A stretch of 64,000 nt of DNA from Halostella pelagica (GTDB taxonomy: Archaea > Halobacteriota > Halobacteria > Halobacteriales > Natronoarchaeaceae): contig CP040678.1 of assembly GCA_005954745.1 (NCBI GenBank), forward strand, positions 1,426,001 to 1,490,000, read 5' to 3'. Shown piece after piece: positions 38,098-46,311 of the stretch. The stretch's first letter is position 1. Each line of letters begins with the position of its first letter. The translations under genes were made by a program, and so were the position numbers. The notes under the pieces are model-generated. The model saw only the letters and a program-made list of their open reading frames with translations, searched no databases and was not told where the DNA came from.

Positions 38098-40193
38098 AGC
38101 TTGTCGGTGTCTACGGTGAGTCTGATGTCGACTGCCTGTACTCCGTCCGGCCCCGCGACGAGCGGGTTGATGTCGAGTTCGAGTATCGCCGGGAAGTCCG
38201 TTACCAACTGCGAGAGCCGCTGGATCGTTTCGACGATCGCGCCCTCGTCAGCGGACGTTCTGCCGCGGGCACCGCGGAGAAGCGGCGCGGCTTTGATCTC
38301 GTCTATCATTTCGGTCGCTTCGTCGCGGCCGACGGGGGCGACACGAACCGTCGTGTCTTCGAGTATCTCGACGAAGATACCGCCCAGACCGAACAGGACG
38401 AGCGGTCCGAACTGCGGGTCCCGGTTCATCCCGACGATAGTCTCGGTGCCTGTATCGAGATCGACCATCTCCTGAACCTGAACGCCGATCACCGTGGCGT
38501 CGGGCTGATAGTTCCGGGCGCGGGTGATCAGGTCCTCGTACGCGTCGTACACGTCCTCGTTTTCGACACCGACTTTCACGCCGCCGATGTCGGACTTGTG
38601 AAGGATGTCGGGGCTGACTATCTTCATCACGACCGGTCCGTCGATGTCCTGTGCGACCGACACTGCATCCTCGGGCGCGTCGGTGATGTCACCCTCCGGT
38701 GTCGGAATGCCGTAGGCGTCTAACAGGTCCATCGCCTCGACGCCGAGGCGGTTGTCCCCCCGTCGCTTCGCGCCGCGAAGCACGTCCCGCGCTCGCTCGC
38801 GGTCGACGTCGAACTCGGCGGGCGGTTCGACCGTGTGGTCCCGGATATCGCGGTACTCCGAGAGCGCTTCGAGGCTCCGGATGCCGCGGGCGGGGTCGAA
38901 GTAGTTCGGGATGCCGCCCTCGCGGAGGACGTCCGCTGCCGCCTCGGTGCTCTCGCCGCCCATCAGGCAGGTGACGACGGGCTTGCCGTGTTTCTCCTGC
39001 AGGGCGAGGATCTCCTCGGCGAGCGTCTCGAACGACAGGACTGCGGTCGGGGCGGAGACGACCACCGCCGCGCCGACGCCGTCGTCCGACAGCGCGATGT
39101 CGATCGCCGACCGAAACCGCTCGATGTCGGCGTCTCCGATCGTGTCGACCGGGTTGTACACGTTCGCCTCGTCCGGCAAAGCGTCCTGTAGCGCCGAGAT
39201 CGTCTCGTCCGAGAACGACGCGAGCGAGAGGCGGGAATCGCCGATGGCGTCCGTCGCCATCACGCCGGGGCCGCCGGCGTTCGTGACGACGGCCACGCCG
39301 TCGCTGTCGGGGAGCGGTTGCCCCGAAAGCGCCCGGGCGTAGTCGAACAGTTCCTGAACCGTCTCGACGCGCTGGACGCCCGCCTGTTCGAGACCGGCCT
39401 CGTACGCCTCGTCGCTCCCGGCGATGGAGCCGGTGTGCGAGGACGCGGCTTGCGCGCCCGCGTCAGTCCGGCCCGACTTCACGAGCACTATCGGCGTGTC
39501 GTCAGTCACGTCGCGGGCGGTACGGATGAACTCCTGGCCGTTGTCGATGCCTTCGAGGTAGCCGAGGATCACGTCGGTGTCGGGGTCGTCGCCCCACTCC
39601 TGTACGAAATCAGTTTCGTCCAGAACGGCCTCGTTTCCGAGGGAGACGACGTCTTTGAAGCCAAGTCCCTGGTCGTTCGCCCAGTCGAGCACGGCGGTGA
39701 TGAACGCGCCGGACTGACTCATGAACGAGAGCGACCCCGGAAGCGCCTTCTCCGGGCCGAACGTGGCGTTCATGTCGACGGGAGTGCTCATCACGCCGAG
39801 GCTGTTGGGGCCGACGAGGTTGAGGTCGTGTTCCTCTGCCACGGCGACGAGTTCCCGCTCCCGGGCGGCCCCGTCGCTGCCGGTTTCGCTGAACCCGGCG
39901 GTGATGACGACGACGTTCTCGACGCCCGCCTCCGCGGCCTCCTCAACGGCGTCGACGGCGATCTGAGGCGGAACGACTACGACAGCCAGGTCGGGCATGT
40001 CGGGGACGCTCCCGACATCCGGATAGCAGTCGAGGCCGAGAACCGACTCCCGGTTGGGGTTCACCGGGACGACGCTCCCGTCGAACTCGTCACGCAGATT
40101 CGTCACGATGGCCCGACCGACCGACCCCTCGCGGTCGGTTGCGCCGACGACTGCGACGCTCTCGGGCGCGAACAACTCGGATAACGATCCCAT
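38094..40193 (-). CDS. acd: Acetyl-CoA synthetase (ADP-forming), alpha-beta fusion
   Basis: 699 residues from ATG 40193 (MGSLSELFAPESVAVVG). Order: CoA-binding domain, succinyl-CoA-ligase-like domain, then ATP-grasp domain from about residue 475 (GIPTPEGDITDAPEDAV, GPVVMKIVSPDILHKSDIGG). The first phosphohistidine is His253 in SSHTGSIAG. Conserves energy by making ATP from acetyl-CoA during acetate overflow, a haloarchaeal speciality. CATTTAATCA about 30 bases upstream is the likely TATA box; a two-gene operon with the DRTGG protein. Confidence 0.95.
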   Translation of the reverse strand: MGSLSELFAPESVAVVGATDREGSVGRAIVTNLRDEFDGSVVPVNPNRESVLGLDCYPDVGSVPDMPDLAVVVVPPQIAVDAVEEAAEAGVENVVVITAGFSETGSDGAARERELVAVAEEHDLNLVGPNSLGVMSTPVDMNATFGPEKALPGSLSFMSQSGAFITAVLDWANDQGLGFKDVVSLGNEAVLDETDFVQEWGDDPDTDVILGYLEGIDNGQEFIRTARDVTDDTPIVLVKSGRTDAGAQAASSHTGSIAGSDEAYEAGLEQAGVQRVETVQELFDYARALSGQPLPDSDGVAVVTNAGGPGVMATDAIGDSRLSLASFSDETISALQDALPDEANVYNPVDTIGDADIERFRSAIDIALSDDGVGAAVVVSAPTAVLSFETLAEEILALQEKHGKPVVTCLMGGESTEAAADVLREGGIPNYFDPARGIRSLEALSEYRDIRDHTVEPPAEFDVDRERARDVLRGAKRRGDNRLGVEAMDLLDAYGIPTPEGDITDAPEDAVSVAQDIDGPVVMKIVSPDILHKSDIGGVKVGVENEDVYDAYEDLITRARNYQPDATVIGVQVQEMVDLDTGTETIVGMNRDPQFGPLVLFGLGGIFVEILEDTTVRVAPVGRDEATEMIDEIKAAPLLRGARGRTSADEGAIVETIQRLSQLVTDFPAILELDINPLVAGPDGVQAVDIRLTVDTDKL

Positions 40194-40426
40194 CGTTTTC
40201 AACTTCGCCCGCACGAGTGATTAAATGTATGCATCTTCTCGCCGGACGGGAACAGTTACGACACATATCTCGTCGGGACGCACGCCGCCGGCCCTCTACG
40301 TCGGTTTCCCCCGCTCTCTCCCTTGATCCTGAATACCGCTACGGGGAGCGGTTCCCCAGTGCCGCTGTCCGCGTTCGTCCGTAGGCGACCCCGAACGGAC
40401 TTAACGCAGGTCGTTGGAAAGCGTCC

Positions 40427-42214
40427 ATGAGACGCCGTATCTTCCTCCGGGGGACGGCAGCCTGTCTGGGCGGTGCGGTCGCCAGCGCCTTCGGCATCGA
40501 CGGTCGCGTCGTGGACGCCCAGGAGGCGGCTCCGACGGTCGTCGACGCCGAGTTGACGGTACGCGACAGCGGGTGCGGCGACGGCTCCCAGCGCGCGACC
40601 GTTCGGGCTGACGCGGCGGCGGACCGCGTTACGGTCGATGGCGTCGTCGCCGCGCCGAGCGCGTGTTACACGGCGGAACTCGCCGGCGCGGCGTACGACG
40701 ATGGCGCGGACGCACTGGATCTGACTGTCAGAACCGTCGAACGCGAGGACGTCGACCTCTGCGTACAGTGTCTCACGGCCATCGAGTACCGGGCCGTCGT
40801 GACGTTCGACGGCGGGTTGCCGGGCCGGGCGGTCGTCCATCACGACGACGAGACGGTGACCGAATCGGCACTCGACGCCGCTGCCGCGAACTGGCGACAG
40901 TCCGCGTTCGACGCCGCAAACACCGCAGTCGACGCTACGGGGCGCGGGCCCGACACCGCCACGACGGTCCGGTGGACGCAGGACGACGTTCGCACTGCCC
41001 CCGCAATCGTCGACCAGGGCGTCGGCGGTAGTGCCGGAGAGAGCGGTTCCGAGGCGGGCGCTACTGGTAGTAGCGATGGTGACGAACTCGTCGGTTCAGG
41101 CGACGGCTCCGTGGCGTTCGTCGGTGCATCCGGCGGCGGAGTCAGCGCGCTGGACGGCGAAACCGGCGACGAGCGCTGGTCGTTCGACGCCGTCGGACCC
41201 CTCGCGGGCACGCCGGCTGTCGTCGACGGAACGGTGTACGCGGCCGGTACCGACGGGCACGTCGTCGCAGTCGACGCGGTAACGGGCGATACGGGGTGGA
41301 ACCGTTCCGTCGACAGCAGCGTCGCGGCGGCCCCGACAGTCACCGGAGGTGGCGGGAGCCGGTCCACGGTACCCGGCACGGTGTACGTCGTCGCCAGCGG
41401 CTCCAGTACCCCCGGTCGGATTATCGCTATCGACACAGGGGACGGAACGGTCCGCTGGACGCGCGAGTCCGGCGGGAACGTCCGCGACCCCCTCGCTATC
41501 ACGGAGGATCTGGTTTACGTCGGTCGGTCGGACGGAAGGCTGCTGGCGCTGTCCCCCGAGGACGGGCAACGGCAGTGGGAACGCCGGGTCGGCGACGAGA
41601 CGGCCAACGTCACAGCGCCCGCCGTCCGCGACGGGCTAGCGTATCTCGCCGCCCGGACTGAGAACGAGGACGGTCCCGGCGGCCGCGTGTTCGCGTTCGA
41701 TGCGGCGTCGGGAGAATCGGAATGGACGCGTGATCTCGGGACATCGGCGGTCCCGCGCTCGCTCGCAGTCGCCGACGGTACGGTTGTCGCAAGCGCCGCC
41801 GCGTACGGTGAGGTCGCGCTCAGTGACGGTGCCGGCGGCACTCAGAGCGGGGGCGACACCGACATGTCGGCGGCAGGAGGGAGTGTCCACGCGCTGAACG
41901 CTTCGAACGGGGACGAGCGGTGGAGTCGGACCACGACCGCCGAGGTCACCGCGGGACCGACCATCGCAGGCGGGACGGCGTACGTCCCGCTGAACGGCGG
42001 CATCGCGGCGGTCGCGCTCGACGACGGCGGGGAGCGCTTCACCACGTCCTTTCCCGCCCGCGTCACCGCACCGGCGACGCCCGCCGCGGGTCGACTGTAC
42101 CTTGCCGTCGACGACGACCGACTCGTCGCTCTGGGTCCAGCGGAGTCCGAGGGCCCAACGGCGGGACAGTCACTCGGTGACGTCGACGACCGACGCGCCG
42201 GAAACGTCCAGTAG
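40427..42214 (+). CDS. Exported PQQ-like beta-propeller repeat protein
   Basis: 595 residues. Tat-type signal RRRIFLRGTAACLGGAVASA at the N-terminus (residues 2-21) without an obvious lipobox, so probably secreted or cleaved. A domain of about 190 residues with Cys pairs (SGCGDGS, LCVQCLTA) precedes a beta-propeller with repeated GxxxWxxDxxxGxxxWS-type blades (LDGETGDERWSFDAVG, IDTGDGTVRWTRESGG, LSPEDGQRQWERRVG). Such folds bind quinones or act as scaffold; catalytic residues are not evident. Its 3' end overlaps the convergent ybaK-like gene by 45 bases. Confidence 0.88.
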   Translation: MRRRIFLRGTAACLGGAVASAFGIDGRVVDAQEAAPTVVDAELTVRDSGCGDGSQRATVRADAAADRVTVDGVVAAPSACYTAELAGAAYDDGADALDLTVRTVEREDVDLCVQCLTAIEYRAVVTFDGGLPGRAVVHHDDETVTESALDAAAANWRQSAFDAANTAVDATGRGPDTATTVRWTQDDVRTAPAIVDQGVGGSAGESGSEAGATGSSDGDELVGSGDGSVAFVGASGGGVSALDGETGDERWSFDAVGPLAGTPAVVDGTVYAAGTDGHVVAVDAVTGDTGWNRSVDSSVAAAPTVTGGGGSRSTVPGTVYVVASGSSTPGRIIAIDTGDGTVRWTRESGGNVRDPLAITEDLVYVGRSDGRLLALSPEDGQRQWERRVGDETANVTAPAVRDGLAYLAARTENEDGPGGRVFAFDAASGESEWTRDLGTSAVPRSLAVADGTVVASAAAYGEVALSDGAGGTQSGGDTDMSAAGGSVHALNASNGDERWSRTTTAEVTAGPTIAGGTAYVPLNGGIAAVALDDGGERFTTSFPARVTAPATPAAGRLYLAVDDDRLVALGPAESEGPTAGQSLGDVDDRRAGNVQ

Positions 42215-42646
42215 TACGTCGGGGGCTATCGGGAACACTGCGTCGGGCGTTCCGGCGGCGGCCCAGACCGTCTCGTCCGCCGAGAGCGTCTCGTCGAAGA
42301 GGACCGGGATCTCCTCGTCGTGACACACCGGCGGAACGCCGCCGATCGACCAGCCCAGGGCGTCCTTGACCACAGCGGGGGACGCCGGTTCGACGTCAGA
42401 GGGGTCGACGTCGAAATGGTCGGCAAGTCGCTGCTCACTGACCCGGTTCTCGCCGCTGGTGAGCGCGACTACGAGGTCGTCACCGACGCGCATCACGATG
42501 CTTTTGACTATCTGCGCCACTTCGCACCCTACCGCGTCGGCGGCGTCGTCCGCGGTTTTCGTCCCGGCGGGGAACTCCGTCACTTCGATATCGAGGTCGT
42601 ACTCGTCGCGCGCTCGCTGGGCGAATCGTTCCGCGCTCGGATGCAT
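42170..42646 (-). CDS. YbaK/ProX-type aminoacyl-tRNA deacylase
   Basis: 158 residues from ATG 42646 (MHPSAERFAQRARDEYDLD), with GGGTTTTTGT about 27 bases upstream. Conserved elements: AAAxxxGC-like ADAVGCEVAQIVKSIVMR with the key Lys, LTSGENRVSEQRLADHF, and GWSIGGVPPVCHD. Hydrolyses mischarged tRNA such as Cys-tRNA-Pro or Ala-tRNA. Standalone cytosolic editing factor. Confidence 0.92.
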   Translation of the reverse strand: MHPSAERFAQRARDEYDLDIEVTEFPAGTKTADDAADAVGCEVAQIVKSIVMRVGDDLVVALTSGENRVSEQRLADHFDVDPSDVEPASPAVVKDALGWSIGGVPPVCHDEEIPVLFDETLSADETVWAAAGTPDAVFPIAPDVLLDVSGASVVDVTE

Positions 42647-42772
42647 ACCTCTCGCACTGACGCGGTCGGACAAAAACCCTCGGTGTCGCGACAGTATACA
42701 CCGCGACGAACGGTGCCGTCGGGCGGTCCGGCCGTCGCACCGAACCTGGTATACCCGGTGTGTGATACGCCG

Positions 42773-43771
42773 CTACTTCCGTCTCGCTGCGACCTCATCC
42801 CGGCCGGGGAGTGCCGTCATCGCCCCCTTCTCGGTCGTCGTCGTCGCAGCGACGGCGTTGGCGAACGCGAGCGTCTCGTCTAACGACCGCCCCGCGACGA
42901 GGGCGGCTATCGCGCCGGCAGTGAAGGCATCGCCCGCGCCCGTCGTGTCTACCGCGTCGACGTCGTAGCCGCCGTGGCGGGCCGTGCCTGCCCAGGGCGC
43001 GTCGTCAGTCGCGACGGCGACGGAGCCGTCGCCGCCGAGGGTGAGCAACACGGTGTGTGGCCCGAGGTCGCAGGCGCTCCGAGCGAGCGCAGCAGTTCTC
43101 TCTCCCGACGCACCGAGCGAGCGGAGTTCGGCCGGCGTCGCCTTCAGCACGTCCGTGTGTTCCAGTACCCATCCGGCGACCGTCTCGAACTCCGTGTCGC
43201 TACCCCACAGTTCCGGCCTCGCGTTGGGATCGAACGAGACCGTACAGCCGGCGTCCGCCGCGCGCTCTACCAGGTCGAGCGTCGCCGTCCGACTCGGTTC
43301 GTCGGCCAACGTCACGCCGCCGACGTGGACCCACTGCGCCTCGGCTACCGTTTCGTCCGGGACGGTTCCCGATCGCATGCGCGTGTCCGCGGTGCTGTCT
43401 CGGTAGAACGTAAACGACCGGTCCGGGTCCCCGGGAGACGAAGACGGTCGAGGGCTCGATGAACTGTGTTCATCGGTGACCTCGTGATGCGAGACGAAGG
43501 CGAGCGTCGTCTTGGCGCTCGGGTCGCGTTCGACGAACCGGTCCGGCAGGCCGTACTCGTCGAGTGTTCGTGCGAGGAAGTCACCGAACGGGTCGTCTCC
43601 GACGCGGGTCCAGAACAGCGGTGGTTCGTCCAGTCGCGACAGGCCCACTGCCACGTTCGCGGGTGCGCCACCGGCGCGACGGGTGAACGCTCCTGTCTCG
43701 TCCAGAGCGCCGGGGGTCTCCGGAATGAAATCGATCAGCGTCTCCCCGGCGACGATGACGTCGCGTGTCAT
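42773..43771 (-). CDS. PfkB-family sugar kinase (fructokinase-like)
   Basis: 332 residues from ATG 43771 (MTRDVIVAGETLIDFIPE); the frame upstream to 43849 is not homologous. Signature 1 GGAPANVAVGLSRLDEPPLF and signature 2 DTTGAGDAFTAGAIAAL with catalytic Asp are complete; FDPNARPELWG is typical of fructokinases. An unusual Ser/Pro-rich insert EHSSSSPRPSSSPGDPDRSF near residue 110 lies in the lid region. Phosphorylates a ketose or a related sugar; fructose is the best guess. Confidence 0.92.
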   Translation of the reverse strand: MTRDVIVAGETLIDFIPETPGALDETGAFTRRAGGAPANVAVGLSRLDEPPLFWTRVGDDPFGDFLARTLDEYGLPDRFVERDPSAKTTLAFVSHHEVTDEHSSSSPRPSSSPGDPDRSFTFYRDSTADTRMRSGTVPDETVAEAQWVHVGGVTLADEPSRTATLDLVERAADAGCTVSFDPNARPELWGSDTEFETVAGWVLEHTDVLKATPAELRSLGASGERTAALARSACDLGPHTVLLTLGGDGSVAVATDDAPWAGTARHGGYDVDAVDTTGAGDAFTAGAIAALVAGRSLDETLAFANAVAATTTTEKGAMTALPGRDEVAARRK

Positions 43772-43938
43772 GGCTATCACTTGGCGTTCTCGGTCAAAGT
43801 ACTGCCGGGGCGGGTTGGTTGCGGTTACGCTGGCCGCCGCGGGTCCCACCCAACAGCGCGCCCCAGTTTCGCCGGACCGGGAAAGCGACAGAAGCCGCCG
43901 TCCAGCAGTTCAACGGAGTCCGGGTCCAAACGGTCCCG

Positions 43939-44271
43939 TCAGTCCGTTCTCTCCGGCGCGACGACGACACGGCCCGCCCCCGAGACGGACACGTAGTGGT
44001 CGGCGTGGACGAACGAGAGGGCGGTCGACCTTTCGCCTCGACGGATGAGGGCGTCGAGTGCGTCGGTGTCGACGCTTTCGTGTAGGGGGTCGATATCGAA
44101 CGGGTCGGTGTCCGCGGCGTCTGACAGTGCGTACACGACCGCTTCGCTCGCCGGGTTCGCACCGGGTTCGAACGTCCGCTCTACGATGTCGTTCTGATCG
44201 GGGACAGTGCCCGGTTGCTCGTCAGCATCGTTCGACGCGGTTCCAACGCGATGAATGTCGCTATCTCCCAT
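43939..44271 (-). CDS. HalOD1 output-domain protein
   Basis: 110 residues. After a disordered 35-residue start, NPASEAVVYALSDAADTDPF...DIDPLHESVDTDALDALI and VSVSGAGRVVVAPE match the haloarchaeal HalOD1 domain, found as an output module next to sensory regulators. It lies 55 bases downstream of the Bat-type regulator on the same strand, so a two-gene regulatory unit is likely. Confidence 0.88.
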   Translation of the reverse strand: MGDSDIHRVGTASNDADEQPGTVPDQNDIVERTFEPGANPASEAVVYALSDAADTDPFDIDPLHESVDTDALDALIRRGERSTALSFVHADHYVSVSGAGRVVVAPERTD

Positions 44272-44326
44272 CGACTATCTTTATCCCCCGAGGACGGGTC
44301 TACCGGCGGGTTTAGTACACAACCCT

Positions 44327-44986
44327 TTATATGGGGTCGCGGACCGGCGAGGCATCGACCAGCGTTGCGGTGACGAGCGTATCGATACCGCGCTGGAGAC
44401 GTGCGGAGGTAGCCTGTGACGAGATGCCGAGTTCCCGTGCTAACGCTTTCAGAGTCGTCTCCCGCGGTTGCGAGAAGTACCCCTTTTCGTGGGCGAGCAA
44501 CAGCGTGTCGCGTTGCTTGTCGGTGAGTCCGTAACATTTCCCGGGGTCTTCCGTGTCAGTGTAGAGACGGTGAAGAACGAACGAGACGCCAGTGTTCTCG
44601 AACACTTTCCGGTACTGGAACAGGGATTCGCGGGTCGGGAACCGCATGTTCATGGCCCACCCGCGGTGGCTCGCGGTTATTCCGAGAAACGTCGCGGCAG
44701 ACTCTCGGTAGGCGTCGTAGAAGGAGGTTCGAGAACAGTGGACACGGTACATGCGTTTGTCTTCGAGGCGTTCGAGGAGGGTGTACTCCGAAACGGACTC
44801 GTCCTCGGCGAGCGCCGCCTCGAAGTCGTCGAAGTCGCGCCCGGTGGCCCAGAAGTAGAAGATAGGGAGCCCCGACTCGCCGGCGGTGTCCTCTTCGACG
44901 GAGAGTTCTATCTCCGGGACTGCTTCGAGCGAATCAGTGAGCAGTAGCTCGTTCCCCTTGAGAGTCAGTTCGGCGACGATACCCAT
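44327..44986 (-). CDS. Bat-type (HTH-10) transcriptional regulator
   Basis: 219 residues. The N-terminal half is the bacterio-opsin-activator-like sensory domain (DKRMYRVHC...FLGITASHRGWAMNMRFP), and the C-terminus is HTH-10: LTDKQRDTLLLAHEKGYFSQ, TLKALARELGISSQATSARL, a tetra-helical DNA-binding domain. No bop or carotenoid gene is adjacent. Divergent from dpsA across a region with DtxR-like palindromes, so its own promoter may be metal-controlled. Confidence 0.92.
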   Translation of the reverse strand: MGIVAELTLKGNELLLTDSLEAVPEIELSVEEDTAGESGLPIFYFWATGRDFDDFEAALAEDESVSEYTLLERLEDKRMYRVHCSRTSFYDAYRESAATFLGITASHRGWAMNMRFPTRESLFQYRKVFENTGVSFVLHRLYTDTEDPGKCYGLTDKQRDTLLLAHEKGYFSQPRETTLKALARELGISSQATSARLQRGIDTLVTATLVDASPVRDPI

Positions 44987-45043
44987 ACAGTTATTTGGAG
45001 CCGAGAGCGCTAAACGGTTCCGCCCCCTTCGTGCGAATCTGTT

Positions 45044-45057
45044 TTAGGCAACTCTAA
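45044..45057. promoter_or_regulatory. DtxR-like palindrome upstream of dpsA (box 1)
   Basis: TTAGGCAACTCTAA: half-sites TTAGGC and, inverted, TTAGAG. Partial match to the TTAGGnnnnCCTAA type of box used by DtxR/IdeR-family metal regulators (Idr, SirR in haloarchaea). Inference from motif only. Confidence 0.4.
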
Positions 45058-45079
45058 ATCACACTTGCTGGAAATATCT

Positions 45080-45093
45080 TTAGGTTATCCAAA
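45080..45093. promoter_or_regulatory. DtxR-like palindrome upstream of dpsA (box 2)
   Basis: TTAGGTTATCCAAA, a near palindrome (inverted TTTGGATAACCTAA), 23 bases before the dpsA TATA-like CTTTAAGTAC. Fits an iron-regulator operator. Confidence 0.5.
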
Positions 45094-45150
45094 AAACTGT
45101 TTGTGTAGTGGGAATCTTTAAGTACCTGTACGGAGTAGGTAGAACTGAAC

Positions 45151-45684
45151 ATGAGTACCCAGGAAACCGTCCGGCGAGAGGCCGGTACCGTAGAAGAGAG
45201 CGCCCTCCGCATCGACGAGGAGAAAGCCGAGCAGATCATCGATGCGTTGAACACTGACCTGGCCGCGACGTACGTGCTGTATCACCAGCTAAAAAAGCAC
45301 CACTGGAACGTCGAGGGAGCCGAGTTCGAAGCGCTCCACGAGTTCTTCGAGGAGGCCTACGAGGCTGCGGAGATAGCCGCCGACGAACAGGCGGAACGAG
45401 TACAGGCTCTGGGCGGCGTCCCGATAAGCGGGATGTCCGACCTCGAAGAGGCCGCGCCGGTCGAACCGGAAGGCAACGACGTGTACGACGCCCGTACCTC
45501 CATGGAGAACGACATGGAGATGTACGGCGACATCATCGAGAGCCTGCGCGACCACGTCGAACTCGCCGAGAACCTCGGCGACCCCGGCACCGCCGAGATG
45601 CTTCGCGGACACCTGCTGGAGGCCGAGGAGTTCGCCCACCACATCGAACACTACATCGAAGACGACTCCCTGAAGAACTGGTAA
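45151..45684 (+). CDS. dpsA: DpsA ferritin-like iron storage/DNA protection protein
   Basis: 177 residues. Dps ferroxidase motif HLQLKKHHWNVEGAEF-like LYHQLKKHHWNVEGAEFEAL with EEAYEAAEIAADEQAERV following, and the second ferritin-type helix EMLRGHLLEAEEFAHHIEHY. Forms a dodecameric shell that oxidises Fe(II) with H2O2 and stores the mineral. A CTTTAAGTAC TATA element lies about 28 bases before ATG 45151. Two upstream palindromes suggest control by a DtxR-type iron regulator, as known for haloarchaea. Confidence 0.96.
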   Translation: MSTQETVRREAGTVEESALRIDEEKAEQIIDALNTDLAATYVLYHQLKKHHWNVEGAEFEALHEFFEEAYEAAEIAADEQAERVQALGGVPISGMSDLEEAAPVEPEGNDVYDARTSMENDMEMYGDIIESLRDHVELAENLGDPGTAEMLRGHLLEAEEFAHHIEHYIEDDSLKNW

Positions 45685-45790
45685 GCGTCCGGTAGAGAGA
45701 CTACGTTTTTGCAGTTCCAACTAGCAGGGCCGTCGCACGCTTTCGATCCTCGACGAGGTTCGACTGCCCGCGTAAAGAGAAATCGGGAGT

Positions 45791-45961
45791 TTACCGGTGA
45801 AGGTCGACGGTGAGGTCAGTCGCTATCCAGGCGTCGCTGTTTTCGGGGTCGGTGAAGACGGTACGGCCCGGTCGCGTTTCGTATGCCGCGACGACTGTCG
45901 ATTCAGCAGGTACTGATTCCGCGACGTGTTCTTCCTGTTCCGAACTACCTTGAACTGCCAT
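45791..45961 (-). CDS. Small DUF7331-like protein under paired DtxR-like boxes
   Basis: 56 residues from ATG 45961: MAVQGSSEQEEHVAESVPAE at the start, then AYETRPGRTVFTDPENSDAW and IATDLTVDLHR. The RxGRTVFT...N.DAWI core recalls the haloarchaeal DUF7331 micro-protein family. A CTTATAG box about 30 bases upstream is framed by two DtxR-type palindromes. Probably controlled by metal or iron; function unknown. Confidence 0.72.
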   Translation of the reverse strand: MAVQGSSEQEEHVAESVPAESTVVAAYETRPGRTVFTDPENSDAWIATDLTVDLHR

Positions 45962-45969
45962 TACCCGGA

Positions 45970-45983
45970 TTAGGCCTGCCTAA
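45970..45983. promoter_or_regulatory. DtxR-like palindrome next to the TATA box (box 3)
   Basis: TTAGGCCTGCCTAA, arms TTAGGC/GCCTAA with two-base spacer. Directly downstream (minus orientation) of the TATA-like CTTATAG, so a bound protein would block transcription. Confidence 0.6.
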
Positions 45984-45995
45984 AGCTATAAGGGT

Positions 45996-46009
45996 TTTGG
46001 TCGGCCTAA
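45996..46009. promoter_or_regulatory. DtxR-like palindrome next to the TATA box (box 4)
   Basis: TTTGGTCGGCCTAA, arms TTTGGT/GCCTAA inverted as TTAGGC/ACCAAA. Lies on the other side of the TATA element from box 3, 26 bases away centre to centre. Confidence 0.55.
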
Positions 46010-46061
46010 GTTTCGGAAGACCGACCAAGCGCTTACCGCTCACCGGAACGGACCGGCGATC

Positions 46062-46282
46062 ATGGAGTGGACCGTCTTCAGGGGGATATCAGTCAGGAGT
46101 CCGCCGATGCGCTGGTCAACGCCGCGGGCACCAGCCTTCGGATGGGGAGCGGCGTCGCCGGGGCGCTGCGGCGCGGTGCCGGCGAGCAGATAAACGAGGC
46201 GGCGATGGAGAAGGGACCTGTCGACCTCGGCGAAGTCGCGGTCACGGACGCGTTCGACTTCGACGCTGACTACGTCGGCAAC
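46062..46282 (+). pseudogene. Broken macro-domain (ADP-ribose-binding) gene
   Basis: ATG 46062 begins MEWTVF and the following frame, shifted by one base at about 46078-46085, continues QGDISQESADALVNAAGTSL, RMGSGVAGALRRGAGEQI and EKGPVDLGEVAVTD, the strong macro-domain signature. After DFDADYV the homology ends abruptly at about 46282, just before the aldo/keto reductase stop. So the gene has both a frameshift and a C-terminal truncation (about 75 of 170 residues). Intact members remove ADP-ribose from proteins or hydrolyse O-acetyl-ADP-ribose. Confidence 0.75.
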
Positions 46283-46311
46283 GTCGTTTCACCGGGCGCT
46301 ACCGTGCCGCT

